Source: an uncultured Alteromonadaceae bacterium
Lineage (GTDB): Bacteria > Pseudomonadota > Gammaproteobacteria > Enterobacterales > Alteromonadaceae
Direction of reading: 5' to 3'
NCBI GenBank assembly: GCA_913056495.1
Contig: CAJXMO010000007.1
Location: forward strand, 124,001 to 188,000
Length of the DNA: 64,000 bases
Position numbers and translations under genes: made by a program. The notes beneath the pieces are model-generated. The model was not told where the DNA came from, searched no databases, and saw only the letters and a program-made list of their open reading frames with translations. Below are positions 53,955 through 63,722 of the stretch, in pieces; the stretch's first letter is position 1; each line of letters opens with the position of its first letter.

Positions 53955-54800
53955 ATGGAAACGATGATTAATTTTTTTACCGAGCATCAACTACAACTCA
54001 TTGTTATCGCAAAAACGAGTTTACTGACACTATTCATTGTAATGGTCGCAATGATAGGTGCAAAAATGCTCAGACGAGCTGTTTATAATGGTGTTTATCG
54101 GTTAAGCAAACAAGATGAAATTATAACCAAATTGCTGACAACTCTGTCCGGCTACATAGTATATTTAATTGCGCTTGTTATTATTCTCGATTTGTTTGGT
54201 GTAAATACGGCCAGTTTAGTGGCTTTGGTTGGTGCCGCAGGTTTGGCAATTGGTCTGGCTCTAAAAGATACATTGAGCAATGTTGCAGCAGGCGTCATGC
54301 TATTATTCTTAAAACCAATGAAAAAATCAGAATTTATTGAAGTCTCTGGCTATGCTGGAAATGTCGCAGATTTAGGCTTATTTACAACCGTACTAGAAAC
54401 CGCGGACGGCATTTTTGTATCCATTCCTAATAGTTCTGTTTGGAGCAATGCAATTAAGAATTTTAGCCGAAACGGCAAGCGCCGAATGGATATTACTGTC
54501 GCAATCTCTTATGGTGATTCAATTGAAGATGGACTAACTGCCTTAAGAGAACTTGTGGCTGAAGAACCTCGCATTATGGCAACACCTGAACCTCAATACC
54601 TGGTTCATACTCTGGCTGATAGTTCGGTAAACCTTCAGCTTAGAGTATGGGCGCCAACTTCTGATTACTGGGATATTCACTGGAAAATACAACGCAAAAT
54701 GAAAGAAAAAGTTGAGAGCAAAGGGATCACAATTCCTTTCCCCCAGCGAGATTTGCATATTATTCATGCAAATAATGATGAACTCAGCAAACAGGGCTAA
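53955..54800 (+). CDS. mscS: Small mechanosensitive channel MscS
   Basis: A 281-residue MscS-type channel. Three membrane helices (about 12-35, 62-83 and the pore helix 88-118) are followed by the beta domain with FIEVSGYAGNVADLGLFTTVLET and PNSSVWSNAIKNFSRNGKRRMD, then the C-terminal alpha/beta ring ending PQRDLHII. The pore helix is glycine/alanine-rich (GAAGLAIGLALKDTLSNVAAGVML). It releases solutes on hypo-osmotic shock. Its linkage to a Mn/Ca exchanger under the same riboswitch is unusual. Confidence 0.94.
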   Translation: METMINFFTEHQLQLIVIAKTSLLTLFIVMVAMIGAKMLRRAVYNGVYRLSKQDEIITKLLTTLSGYIVYLIALVIILDLFGVNTASLVALVGAAGLAIGLALKDTLSNVAAGVMLLFLKPMKKSEFIEVSGYAGNVADLGLFTTVLETADGIFVSIPNSSVWSNAIKNFSRNGKRRMDITVAISYGDSIEDGLTALRELVAEEPRIMATPEPQYLVHTLADSSVNLQLRVWAPTSDYWDIHWKIQRKMKEKVESKGITIPFPQRDLHIIHANNDELSKQG

Positions 54801-55144
54801 ATTTCATCAATAACATAGAATGAAATATATCTAAGTACCCAACAGGCGGCTAGCAGTCGTCTGTTACTTACTAAATGAATTTGGTTGGCTCATTCAAAAC
54901 CCGCCCTGAAAATCTCCCTATCTGACCTGAAACTAACTGCAATGACATGCAAAACAGACGCTGACTGTAAGATATTGAAAACCTCTATTGCTGGCTAAAA
55001 TTAATTCCAGACAGAAAAATCTTTTAACTATATTGCTCATTTCATAAACAGCTGCCAAAATACACATAAGCTGCTTACAATTGAGCTGGCTTTAGCTAAA
55101 TTGGATATAAAACCTCTTAATAAACAACAAAATGGAAATCCATT
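54801..55144. other. Intergenic region before the BPSS1780-like gene
   Basis: A 344-base non-coding stretch with the promoter of the next gene and the 3' end of the mscS transcript. No strong terminator hairpin, repeat or RNA signal was seen. Confidence 0.4.
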
Positions 55145-55936
55145 ATGGAAAACACAAATACTAACCCTTATCAGGCACCGGAAGCTGAACTCGATGCCCC
55201 GGTAGAGTCACAAAACTTAAGTTTCGGTGAGCCTCAGAAAAAACCAGCCGGTCGTGGCGCTCAATGGATAAAATCCGCATTTCAACTGTTTAAGCAATCA
55301 CCAGGCGGTTGGATTTTAACTATGATAGTGGGCTTTATCATTATGATGGTAACCAATTTTATCCCAGTGTTAGGCAGCCTGTTCACCCTGTTAACCACTT
55401 ATATCTGGACCGCAGGCATCTTACATGGTTCGCGCGAAGTCGACAGAGGCAACAAATTTAAAGTCGGATTTTTATTTGCAGGTTTTAAACTGGCATTTGG
55501 CAAACTGATGGGGTTGTCTGTCATTATAGGTTTAATCGGTTTTGCAATAGCGATCTTATGTATGGGTACACTGTATATAGATGTGATTACCGGCGAAAAA
55601 ACAGCCGATCAATTGTTCGTAAACCAAGATGCAATTTCAATTATACTGCCCATTTTAATTATGATGGCGCTTTACATTCCACTTATGATGTTTGTCTGGT
55701 TTGCACCAGCTTTAATCATTTTCCACGATATGCCAATATTTAAAGCAATGAAAGAGAGTTTTAACGGCTGTTTGAAAAATATCGTGCCTTTTTTAATATA
55801 TGGCATTGTCGCGCTATTATTAATGATAGTGGCTATGATACCAGTTGGCCTGGGTTTATTAATAATGGTTCCGGTTTTATACGCATCTATGTATACAGCC
55901 TATAAAGATATCTACTTGCGCGAAGCAAGCGAATAA
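55145..55936 (+). CDS. BPSS1780-like multi-pass membrane protein
   Basis: A 263-residue membrane protein. It begins with a soluble NPYQAPEAELDAP head typical of this group and then has about six helices from residue 55 on (GGWILTMIVGFIIMMVTNFIPVLGSLF, etc.) to the end. Charged loops lie between. It resembles BPSS1780-family proteins of unknown function. No operon partner on its strand. A long hairpin follows. Confidence 0.75.
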   Translation: MENTNTNPYQAPEAELDAPVESQNLSFGEPQKKPAGRGAQWIKSAFQLFKQSPGGWILTMIVGFIIMMVTNFIPVLGSLFTLLTTYIWTAGILHGSREVDRGNKFKVGFLFAGFKLAFGKLMGLSVIIGLIGFAIAILCMGTLYIDVITGEKTADQLFVNQDAISIILPILIMMALYIPLMMFVWFAPALIIFHDMPIFKAMKESFNGCLKNIVPFLIYGIVALLLMIVAMIPVGLGLLIMVPVLYASMYTAYKDIYLREASE

Positions 55937-55950
55937 TCCCTGCTCGACGC

Positions 55951-55988
55951 CACTTGTTGAGCTACTTTTTTGAGTAGCACAACAAGTG
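55951..55988 (+). terminator. Long stem-loop after the BPSS1780-like gene
   Basis: CACTTGTTG pairs with CAACAAGTG, and after one mismatch GCTACT pairs with AGTAGC, giving 15 paired positions around a T-rich loop. No T-run follows, so it may stabilise the mRNA or stop transcription with Rho. Confidence 0.5.
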
Positions 55989-56060
55989 TCCACTCTCGCT
56001 TAAATCTAATTTTCAAAAGTCTTAATGCTTTCGATTTGAGGGCTCAATCGCTAATAAAAA

Positions 56061-57401
56061 TTAGAGCAATCCGCCTTTTTTAACTGACAAATAGGTATTA
56101 ATCACCCTAGCATTCAAAGCACTGGTTTCTACCTGAAAACAAATCACCCCCTGATATTGTAACAAACTCAACCGTTTTTTCACTTTTTGTTCAATATAGG
56201 CGGCTGAACTGTAAGCAAGTGCTTGCTCAAAACTTGTCACTTGGGGTTTACGCATTGCCTGATAAACGGGCTCTGTAATACTAATAACCGCAACCAAATG
56301 CTTTTGCTGCATTAAGCGGCAAGCTTCAACCAAATCTGAAAAATCTTCATCACGCAAACAGGTCACCAGTAAAACTAAAGAACGTTTATGCTGCTTTTGC
56401 ATCAGGGTTTGTGCCGCGGTTAAATAATCACTTGCACCTGTATCCGGATACAAATCAAAAAAATGATTAATGACCTGGCTAACATTACGCGCCCCTTTTA
56501 CTTTGGGTAACCAGCGGGAGGTTTCACCAAAACTCATAAAACTGAGTTGGTCACCGTTTTTAAGAGCGGTATAACTCAGCAAAATCAGAGCATTGAGTGC
56601 GTGATCAAAATAACTGAGTTCATCATCCTGCACGCACATACGTTTACCTGAATCCAGTAAAACGGTAATGTTCTGGTTTTTTTCTTCCTGATATTCACGC
56701 GATATTGGCTTGTTAAAACGCCCGGTTGCTGCCCAGTCTATTTGGCGGATACTATCGCCTTCGCGATAATCTCTGAGCTGATTAAAATCCATCCCGGTGC
56801 CACGTTTATTGAATTTTTTCAAACCGGCTTCGGTTAAATTCAGACTACCATTTAAGCCGGATAAATCAGAAATAGCCGAAAAGTTAGGAAAAACCCGGAT
56901 TTGACTGCTTGTTCCCTCATGCCAGGTCAGTTTCCAAAGTCCCATTTGTGAGCTGAGGCGGATAAATGTACCACTAATCTGATATAAGCCACGACGAATC
57001 GCTTTTATCCGGTAGTTTTGTGTCTGAGTTGACAGTGGGGCTAGCCGGAAACTTAACAGCGGGCTTAACTGGCGCCATTTTGGCGGAATATCATCTGTTA
57101 CCTCAAGTTGATAAATGCGTTTTGTTTTATTATCTATATTCAGGCTAATTGTCTGCTCTACATCAAGTGATATATTGCTGTCATGACTGCGTTTAATCAC
57201 AATACCCGGTGGTCGTCGCCAGCTCAAATACCCATCTATACAAGCGACGACAAAAAACGCTGAAATCATGCCATAAAATGCGCTCAGGCTCATATCCGGA
57301 TAGTTCATTTGACGATACAACGCCAGCCCAATTGCACTCACAATCAGCAAAGCGATAACAATAAACTGACTTTTTGCCGGCTTTATACTAACCAGTCTCA
57401 T
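56061..57401 (-). CDS. DUF58 protein
   Basis: A 446-residue membrane-anchored protein with two N-terminal helices (about 10-28, 33-52), a beta-domain, and a DUF58/vWA-like region with the signature GTGMDFNQLRDYREGDSIRQIDWAATGR followed by NITVLLDSGKRM (MIDAS-like). DUF58 proteins partner MoxR ATPases. It overlaps the MoxR gene by 4 bases, so translation is coupled. Exact function unknown. Confidence 0.92.
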   Translation of the reverse strand: MRLVSIKPAKSQFIVIALLIVSAIGLALYRQMNYPDMSLSAFYGMISAFFVVACIDGYLSWRRPPGIVIKRSHDSNISLDVEQTISLNIDNKTKRIYQLEVTDDIPPKWRQLSPLLSFRLAPLSTQTQNYRIKAIRRGLYQISGTFIRLSSQMGLWKLTWHEGTSSQIRVFPNFSAISDLSGLNGSLNLTEAGLKKFNKRGTGMDFNQLRDYREGDSIRQIDWAATGRFNKPISREYQEEKNQNITVLLDSGKRMCVQDDELSYFDHALNALILLSYTALKNGDQLSFMSFGETSRWLPKVKGARNVSQVINHFFDLYPDTGASDYLTAAQTLMQKQHKRSLVLLVTCLRDEDFSDLVEACRLMQQKHLVAVISITEPVYQAMRKPQVTSFEQALAYSSAAYIEQKVKKRLSLLQYQGVICFQVETSALNARVINTYLSVKKGGLL

Positions 57402-58378
57402 TGGCGTGGAACGTCTGTTTTATTAATAAGTTCGGCTAAAATTTGCGCCGCCGTCACGCCTTCAATTTCGCGCTCGGCCGACAGTATAATTCTGTGATGT
57501 AAAACATCCACAACACTGTCTTTAATATCATCCGGTGTGACAAAACGCTGGCCTTTAGCCAGCGCATTCACTTTAGCCGCTTGCACTAAAGCAATACTGG
57601 CGCGAATACCGGCACCATGTTCAATGCCCTGCCATTCGCGTGTAGCCCGGACGATTGCAACCGCATATTCGATAATTTTTTGATCGATAATAACCTGTGA
57701 CGCCCATCGTTTTAAGGTTTCCACCTGCTCTGCACTCAGCACAGGTTCTATAGTTCTGGCAAAGCTGCTTTGCTCAGCCTGACCGGTATTCATTAGTGTT
57801 AGCTGAATTTCATCTTCGAGCGCCGGATAATCAATCACCACCTTCATCATAAATCTGTCTAATTCCGCTTCTGGCAGCGGATAAGTCCCTTCATTATCTA
57901 TCGGGTTTTGAGTCGCCAAAACCATAAAAGGGGATGGTAGCGCATAACTTTTACCATCAATGGTTATTTGCTGCTCCTGCATCACTTCAAGCAATGCGGC
58001 CTGAGTTTTTGCCGGAGCCCGATTAATTTCATCGGCTAATAATAGATTGGTAAAAGCCGGTCCTTGTTTCACCTTAAACTGGCCTGTTTGCATATCTAAC
58101 AATGAATGGCCGGTTACATCCGCAGGCATCAAATCCGGGGTAAACTGAATTCTCTGATATTTAACCGAAACCGACTGAGCCAACGCCTTAACCAACAGGG
58201 TTTTACCTAAACCGGGTACACCTTCCAGCAATACATGTCCGCCCGCAATTAAAGCCGTTATCACCTGATTAACGACATTGCTCTGACCCACTAATACCTG
58301 TTCTACTGAGGTTTTTAGCTGAGATATCCAGTCAGCTGCCTGCTGCAGTTCTTGTTCTGTTAATTCAACTTCGCTCAT
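57398..58378 (-). CDS. MoxR-family AAA+ ATPase
   Basis: A 326-residue AAA+ chaperone-like ATPase. Walker A is GVPGLGKTLL, Walker B LLADEINRAPAKTQAALLEVM, and the sensor and arginine-finger regions (VLATQNPIDNEGTYPLPEAELDRFMMKV) are intact. MoxR ATPases assemble or activate partner complexes with vWA proteins. Neighbouring DUF58 and DUF4350 genes overlap it by 4 bases each, forming one translationally coupled unit. Confidence 0.95.
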   Translation of the reverse strand: MSEVELTEQELQQAADWISQLKTSVEQVLVGQSNVVNQVITALIAGGHVLLEGVPGLGKTLLVKALAQSVSVKYQRIQFTPDLMPADVTGHSLLDMQTGQFKVKQGPAFTNLLLADEINRAPAKTQAALLEVMQEQQITIDGKSYALPSPFMVLATQNPIDNEGTYPLPEAELDRFMMKVVIDYPALEDEIQLTLMNTGQAEQSSFARTIEPVLSAEQVETLKRWASQVIIDQKIIEYAVAIVRATREWQGIEHGAGIRASIALVQAAKVNALAKGQRFVTPDDIKDSVVDVLHHRIILSAEREIEGVTAAQILAELINKTDVPRQ

Positions 58379-59772
58379 AATGTATTCCTTAATGTTTGCA
58401 AGGTACTGACTTGCCTTGTAAAGCTGCGTTCATCCTGATCAAATGAGTTAAATAACGCAGTTTGAATTGTGTGTGGTTTGAGCTGAGTGAGTTCAGCTAA
58501 ATAATTTAATTGCTCAGCCTGCCCGGCAGAAGCGTAATTAGGCCAGCGTTTGATCACCAGCTCTGTAATTTCTTGCTGTAGTGATTTAATTAACCGACTG
58601 GCTTGTTTTTCTTTCCAGTAATATTCACCGGCCGCTTCAATATGCTGATGAAAAAAGTGCTGTTGATTAGCTTCATACTGATATATTGGCCCAAATCTAA
58701 CCGCTTGATACCAAACAAATAATCCAAGCATAACGAACACCAGAATGACAAGCGCCGGAGACCAGGCAAATAAACTAACCAGCCAAGAGGCTTCTTTAGG
58801 TGCAGAAAATAATAAAATTTGTTTTTTCCCGTCAGTAAGCCAGCGATAAAGGTAAGCATTATGCGCGTTTTGCAATTGATGGTTATTCCAGATTTGAACT
58901 TCTGTTAAAAAGCTAACCTGGCCCTGCTCCCATTGCATTTGAACAAAGGTATTCCCTTGTTCATCACCTGCAGTATCGATAATATCAGCCGCTTCACTGG
59001 CCAGAATCCGGTAACTCTTTTCCAAATAAGTATAAAAGACCCGGCCCGGCTCAGGCATAAATTCCGTAGTATAAGGATTATCAAACTCGAGTTTTTCAAC
59101 TGATTCAGGTTCACTGTCTTGCTTGGTTTTGGCAGCATCCCCGTCCGCAGCGTTATTGTCTGATGCGGTGTCAGCCTTATCCGACATCGCTTCCTCAGAA
59201 TCAGTTTGCGGCAGGTTTTCACTGACCTCTGAATTGCTTTCATCCTGTTTTTGGGTATCGGCTAACGCTTCAGCCAATTCGGTATCGACCGGTTCAGTGG
59301 GTTCGCTTTCATCCTGATTGGTGGGTTTATCTTCCCTCGGCCAGGGAAAATGAACGCTCACATCAAACCGTTTCCATAAAGGGTGGTTAATATCTCTTGG
59401 CTGTTTGTAAAAACCTGCGTCCATAGACAATATCAGATGGCCGCCTTCGGCAACCCACTTCACGATATGTTCAGCCTGCTCAGAGGTTAGCTTTTCATCA
59501 CTATGGCTTAAAATTAATACCGAATCAGGTTCGGGTTCAATCCTGCCCTTTACCTCAGTAAACAGAGCTGGGTATTGATAATGAACCGACAAAGATTGAT
59601 CCAATTGTATACTGAGCTTTTCAAGTGCCAGAAAAGGTTCTTTGATAACCCCTGCCGGTAACCCCAGATTAATCTCTTTTTCCTGCCACTCAAAGTTGAT
59701 ATAGCAGCATGTACTGACCAAGGATACTAAGGCAAAAATGATTATCCCGCGGATGATTTTAGTCCGTTGCAT
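58375..59772 (-). CDS. DUF4350 membrane protein
   Basis: A protein of about 465 residues. An N-terminal helix (about 8-26) precedes a periplasmic domain with a SxxLILSMDAG (GATase-like fold) region, a low-complexity acidic segment rich in D, E, S, T and Q at about 150-220, and a second helix (about 325-348, VILVFVMLGLFVWYQAV) with a cytoplasmic tail. DUF4350 is a regular component of MoxR-DUF58 operons. ATG 59772 is taken; TTG 59778 is the alternative. It overlaps both neighbours. Confidence 0.85.
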   Translation of the reverse strand: MQRTKIIRGIIIFALVSLVSTCCYINFEWQEKEINLGLPAGVIKEPFLALEKLSIQLDQSLSVHYQYPALFTEVKGRIEPEPDSVLILSHSDEKLTSEQAEHIVKWVAEGGHLILSMDAGFYKQPRDINHPLWKRFDVSVHFPWPREDKPTNQDESEPTEPVDTELAEALADTQKQDESNSEVSENLPQTDSEEAMSDKADTASDNNAADGDAAKTKQDSEPESVEKLEFDNPYTTEFMPEPGRVFYTYLEKSYRILASEAADIIDTAGDEQGNTFVQMQWEQGQVSFLTEVQIWNNHQLQNAHNAYLYRWLTDGKKQILLFSAPKEASWLVSLFAWSPALVILVFVMLGLFVWYQAVRFGPIYQYEANQQHFFHQHIEAAGEYYWKEKQASRLIKSLQQEITELVIKRWPNYASAGQAEQLNYLAELTQLKPHTIQTALFNSFDQDERSFTRQVSTLQTLRNTL

Positions 59773-61309
59773 TTTCAACTTTTCCTTTTATTTCAGCAGG
59801 CTGAAATACAGTATCCATTTGCTGATACAAAGCGAACACTTGATTTTTTTCGGCTGGTTCATGCGCCCACGCCAATTCAATCCAAAGGCCAAATAACCGC
59901 TTGATAAAATTGTAAATTGGTTCAGAGACATGTAACTGTATTTGCGCCAAACACTCTTTTTCGGTCATAGCTTTGCTCAATTTAACCGGATATTCATTGA
60001 CTAGTTTTAATAAATTGGCCTGTATAAGCAAAGATAGCGCTAAACGCAAGTTTGACTCATTGAGCGCAGCTTCAAATTGCATTTTAAAATTTCGGGTATC
60101 GAAAAGATCACCATGTTCATGATTTAAACCGGTAAAATCGGGCAATTGTGTTTCATCTGAGAATCGTTTTTTAACCGGATTTCGCCAGAAAAATACTTGT
60201 CCATGCAAATAATAAATAATAAACCCGACTAAAACTGCAAACGCGCACCACATCCCAATTTCTATATAAAAACTGGCAAATTCGATAAATTCTTTAAGTG
60301 AATTCAGCCAGTCGGATTCAGACGAAAGCTCCGCTGTAAATTCGGGCCCGACCCACTTCAGTACTTTTTGTGTCTTAATATTTTCAAAAGGCGGTTGTTT
60401 ATATATTTCAGTCAGGTTTTGATGAAAGCTTTCCAATTCATCCACCAACTGTTTATCAACCTGTTCAGAGCCTTGAGTCTGCACCTTTGGCTGAACGCCC
60501 GGCTCAAACTCAGCAGCCATTAAAGGAGGATTTGAAAAGCTAAATACGGCCATACATATACCCAGTAACAAAGCATTCGTTATCCCGGACAAACGCTTAT
60601 TTATTTTTTTAAATTCGATTTCTAAATCCCAGGCTTCTAATTCAACTCGGCGGTTTAAGTACAAGGAAAAACCTGCGGTCAAATAAAACGGGGTCATTAA
60701 ACTAAACCCGATAAAACACAAAATGGCCAGACAAGCAGCCCAATAGTGAGAATAAATAAGTTGGTAAAAATTAAAATCTCCCACGCCCTCCGGAGTCATC
60801 ATGCCTAAAAAAGCCATTAACCCCAAGACAATCACCCACTCCCATAAAAAACAAATCAGCCCCCACCAGCCCGACTGGTCATCATTACTGCGATGCAATA
60901 CAGACAGACGTTTGCTCAGAGCGCTACCTTTTAGCTGTTCTAGCTGAATAGCAGCCAAGTTAAAGCTACGAGATGGAAAAATTCGTCGCCAGCTTATGCA
61001 TGAAAACCAACCGTTTTTCAGCTCTTTAGGCCAGCTTTTTAGCGTTTCTTTAATACCTGGCGGGGCTGAAAAAACAGCGCGACTAATATAAAACAGTAAA
61101 GCTCGTTCAAATAAAGGTTTTAACAACCAAACCGCCAAAATGGCAATCAAAGGGGAAAACCATAATAACGCGATAAAAACAGGCAAAGCCAAACTCAGCC
61201 AGATTAATAATAAAGGGCGGTACCAGAACAATGCCATACGGCAACCTAAATCGATGGCCTGCCAGCCGTTTCTAGGCTGTAAATGAATAGCCAGTTTATC
61301 AAGCTGCAT
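59759..61309 (-). CDS. Multi-pass membrane protein of the MoxR operon (DUF4129-like C terminus)
   Basis: A 516-residue membrane protein. The N-terminal part has several helices (about 35-70, 165-190, 200-225, 255-275). A periplasmic segment (about 280-350, with PGVQPKVQTQGSEQVDKQLVDELESFHQNL) follows, then another helix (about 360-380, YLHGQVFFW) and a C-terminal soluble domain (MQFEAALNESNLRLALSLLIQANLLKLV), like DUF4129 or related proteins in such operons. It overlaps the SpoIIM-like and DUF4350 genes. Function inferred only from the operon type. Confidence 0.75.
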   Translation of the reverse strand: MQLDKLAIHLQPRNGWQAIDLGCRMALFWYRPLLLIWLSLALPVFIALLWFSPLIAILAVWLLKPLFERALLFYISRAVFSAPPGIKETLKSWPKELKNGWFSCISWRRIFPSRSFNLAAIQLEQLKGSALSKRLSVLHRSNDDQSGWWGLICFLWEWVIVLGLMAFLGMMTPEGVGDFNFYQLIYSHYWAACLAILCFIGFSLMTPFYLTAGFSLYLNRRVELEAWDLEIEFKKINKRLSGITNALLLGICMAVFSFSNPPLMAAEFEPGVQPKVQTQGSEQVDKQLVDELESFHQNLTEIYKQPPFENIKTQKVLKWVGPEFTAELSSESDWLNSLKEFIEFASFYIEIGMWCAFAVLVGFIIYYLHGQVFFWRNPVKKRFSDETQLPDFTGLNHEHGDLFDTRNFKMQFEAALNESNLRLALSLLIQANLLKLVNEYPVKLSKAMTEKECLAQIQLHVSEPIYNFIKRLFGLWIELAWAHEPAEKNQVFALYQQMDTVFQPAEIKGKVENATD

Positions 61310-62249
61310 GTTTTACGCCCCGCATAAAATAGTAAGCAACAAACAACCAGCAAACACCGCCAACTGAATATTTGACAGCCCCCGGTAACCATTTGCTTGA
61401 AGACCAGAAAGCTTCAATAAATGCGGCCAAAACCAGAAAAATAAAAGCACCGAATAGTACAGGAAAAGCCCGCATTGCAGCCTCCCTTACTGCAACACCA
61501 CGGGCTAAGCGCCCCGGGTTTAGCAAGGTATAGCCGATATGCGTACCTGCAGCGGCCGACAATACGATAGCAGTTAGTTCAAACGCCCCGTGAGTAATAA
61601 CAAATGTGAAAAAGGTTGACTGATAACCGATATTGACAATATGACCACTGATAGCACCAAAAAAAATGCCATTAAATAACAAAAAAAATAAGGCTCCAAC
61701 GCCAAATAAAAGCCCCCCGACAAAGGTTTGAAAAGCAACTTTTATATTATTAAATATATAATGGCCGAACATCGCAAAGTCACCACCTGACGCTCGTTCA
61801 GTTTGTTGATGCTCAGTGGCCGGATTATACATATACTCTATGCTACTAATCCGGCTGTTATCAATAAACTGATAAATCAGTTCAGGTCGGTAAAGCGTCA
61901 ATAAAAAGGTCACTAAAGCAAAGCCATAAAATAATAAATGGTTTGAGATAACGGCTTGTTTTAAATTTTGCACTGAGCATGGGAATCCCACGCGTAAAAA
62001 ACGAATCAGCTGATACCAGACTCTTTGCTTAGGCTGATACATTTTTGCCTGAGCTGTAGTCACTAAAAGATTGAGACGCTCAACGATAGTCGGACTGTAT
62101 GAGCGACTTTTGGCAATAGCCAAGTCATGAGTAATCGCACGCAGTAATGCTGGTAAATCAACAAAGTCATCTATTGGTTGATCTGAATTAAACTGTTCCA
62201 GCAACTGCCAGTCTGCTTTTCTTGCGCGGACAAATTGTGTTTGTTTCAT
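61299..62249 (-). CDS. SpoIIM-family membrane protein
   Basis: A 316-residue membrane protein of the stage II sporulation M family, which in Gram-negatives occurs only in operons of this kind. About five helices start at residue 110. The signature GHIVNIGYQSTFFTFVITHGAFELTAIVLSAAAGTHIGYTLLNPGRLARG is intact. It overlaps the RDD gene by 4 bases and the next gene by 11. Role unknown outside sporulating bacteria. Confidence 0.93.
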   Translation of the reverse strand: MKQTQFVRARKADWQLLEQFNSDQPIDDFVDLPALLRAITHDLAIAKSRSYSPTIVERLNLLVTTAQAKMYQPKQRVWYQLIRFLRVGFPCSVQNLKQAVISNHLLFYGFALVTFLLTLYRPELIYQFIDNSRISSIEYMYNPATEHQQTERASGGDFAMFGHYIFNNIKVAFQTFVGGLLFGVGALFFLLFNGIFFGAISGHIVNIGYQSTFFTFVITHGAFELTAIVLSAAAGTHIGYTLLNPGRLARGVAVREAAMRAFPVLFGAFIFLVLAAFIEAFWSSSKWLPGAVKYSVGGVCWLFVAYYFMRGVKHAA

Positions 62250-62929
62250 GATTTCCCTGTATAGCGATTCGCCAGTGATTTAAGGCATTCAGCGCAAGAC
62301 GCATCATGTTTAATAAATGGAGACAAAATATTTGCCAGCTCGTCCACTCTGGCTTGTGATAGGGTTTTAGTTCGCTCAGCAAACCGGATAACCGCAATTT
62401 GCTCCTGAGTTTTTAAGCTAAACGGAGGTAAATAATTTAAGTCCGACTGAGGCACATAATAAACTTTGGTTTTATGCTGGTAGACCACCATAGTGCCAGC
62501 TACCCAGTCGCCGATTCGCTGAAAACGCCGGGTCATTAAGATACTGATTAGTCCGGCTAAATAACCAAATGGTAAAAAATCAATGACCCGGAATAAATTA
62601 CGGGTCATAGCACCGGGCAAAGTGAGTGGCAAACCATTGCTATAAACCACTTTCAAACCGAGCATTTTTTTACCGGGTGTCGTTCCGGTAAAGTATTCAA
62701 ATAAAATCGGGTAAAACCACTCAATCACAAAAATCGAGATCAGCATCAATCCATAGCCAAAATCGCCCAACAGGCCAAATATCATGCTAACTGCGATGAA
62801 GGCCCCCAAACGCAATAAAGAATCAAAACCAAAAGCCAAAGTACGGGCGGCAAAACCTGCTGGCTGCAGGGCAATACTAATGCCTTCAGCCGTTTCAACC
62901 TGAACTTGTTCGTTAATTTGTGGCTGCAT
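62246..62929 (-). CDS. RDD-family membrane protein
   Basis: A 227-residue RDD-domain protein, first gene of the six-gene operon. It has an N-terminal soluble part, three to four helices (about 35-60, 63-80, 118-135) and the family charge pattern (GFAARTLAFGFDSLLRLGA and FFTGTTPGKKMLGLKVV, plus RRFQRIGDWVAGTMVVY). A C-terminal tail of about 70 residues has two cysteines (SCAEC). Possibly a transporter or an antiporter-like protein. The 272-base gap upstream holds the promoter. Confidence 0.9.
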   Translation of the reverse strand: MQPQINEQVQVETAEGISIALQPAGFAARTLAFGFDSLLRLGAFIAVSMIFGLLGDFGYGLMLISIFVIEWFYPILFEYFTGTTPGKKMLGLKVVYSNGLPLTLPGAMTRNLFRVIDFLPFGYLAGLISILMTRRFQRIGDWVAGTMVVYQHKTKVYYVPQSDLNYLPPFSLKTQEQIAVIRFAERTKTLSQARVDELANILSPFIKHDASCAECLKSLANRYTGKS

Positions 62930-63201
62930 CTCAGAACCAGAGCCTGAGGGCTAAGCTATAAAAGCCGTAAAAAGATGAGAAGCGCATGTTTTATCCGATA
63001 TTATTATGAATTCCTTTTACCTGATTATGCCACATTTTTTTTACATTTAAAGAGGCACATGATACATCCATCGAACTCTCTCATTCGAGCCTAAAAATCC
63101 GGCACTGTTTTTATGCCCTGCTATAATCAATACAAGATTAAACTCAAGCATGACTCTTATTCAGTATCAATCGAGTTTTATCTCAACTGTGGAGGCGAAA
63201 A

Positions 63202-63645
63202 ATGTTTAAACATATACTGGTCGCAACGGACGGGAGTGACATTTCACAAAAATGTGTCGAAAAAGCGGTAAGTTTTGCCAAAGAAACATCTGCTAAACTG
63301 AGCATATTCTATGCAAAGCCTGCCGATCCCTCACCTTATATCGGGTTAGGTTCTTTTACTGATGCCAGAACCATTCAGGCCATCAAAGAGCAATACGATA
63401 ATTTAACGACTGAAACCTTAGAAAAGGCGCAAGCAATCGCAAATGCAGTCGGGTTAGAATGCACTACCCACTCAGAATTAACTGATTCGCCGTATGAAGG
63501 CATTATAAAATGCGCTGAACAGCAAGGTTGCGATGTTATTTTCATGGCATCGCACGGTCGAAGTGGTGTTTCTAGCCTATTATTAGGCAGCGAAACGCAA
63601 AAAGTACTCAGCCACAGTAAATTACCTGTATTAGTGTATCGATAA
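63202..63645 (+). CDS. Universal stress protein (UspA family)
   Basis: A 147-residue cytoplasmic stress protein. The start FKHILVATDGSDISQKCVEKAVSFA and the ATP-binding G-2x-G-9x-G region (MASHGRSGVSSLLLGSETQKVLSHSKLPVLVYR) are those of the ATP-binding Usp group. GGAGGCG precedes the ATG. It stands alone. Confidence 0.95.
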   Translation: MFKHILVATDGSDISQKCVEKAVSFAKETSAKLSIFYAKPADPSPYIGLGSFTDARTIQAIKEQYDNLTTETLEKAQAIANAVGLECTTHSELTDSPYEGIIKCAEQQGCDVIFMASHGRSGVSSLLLGSETQKVLSHSKLPVLVYR

Positions 63646-63722
63646 AAAAGCAACACCTGTACACAACTGAAAGTAAGCTCGTATGATTCAGTGAGCAGCT
63701 AACCCGCGCAGAAAATGAGAGG

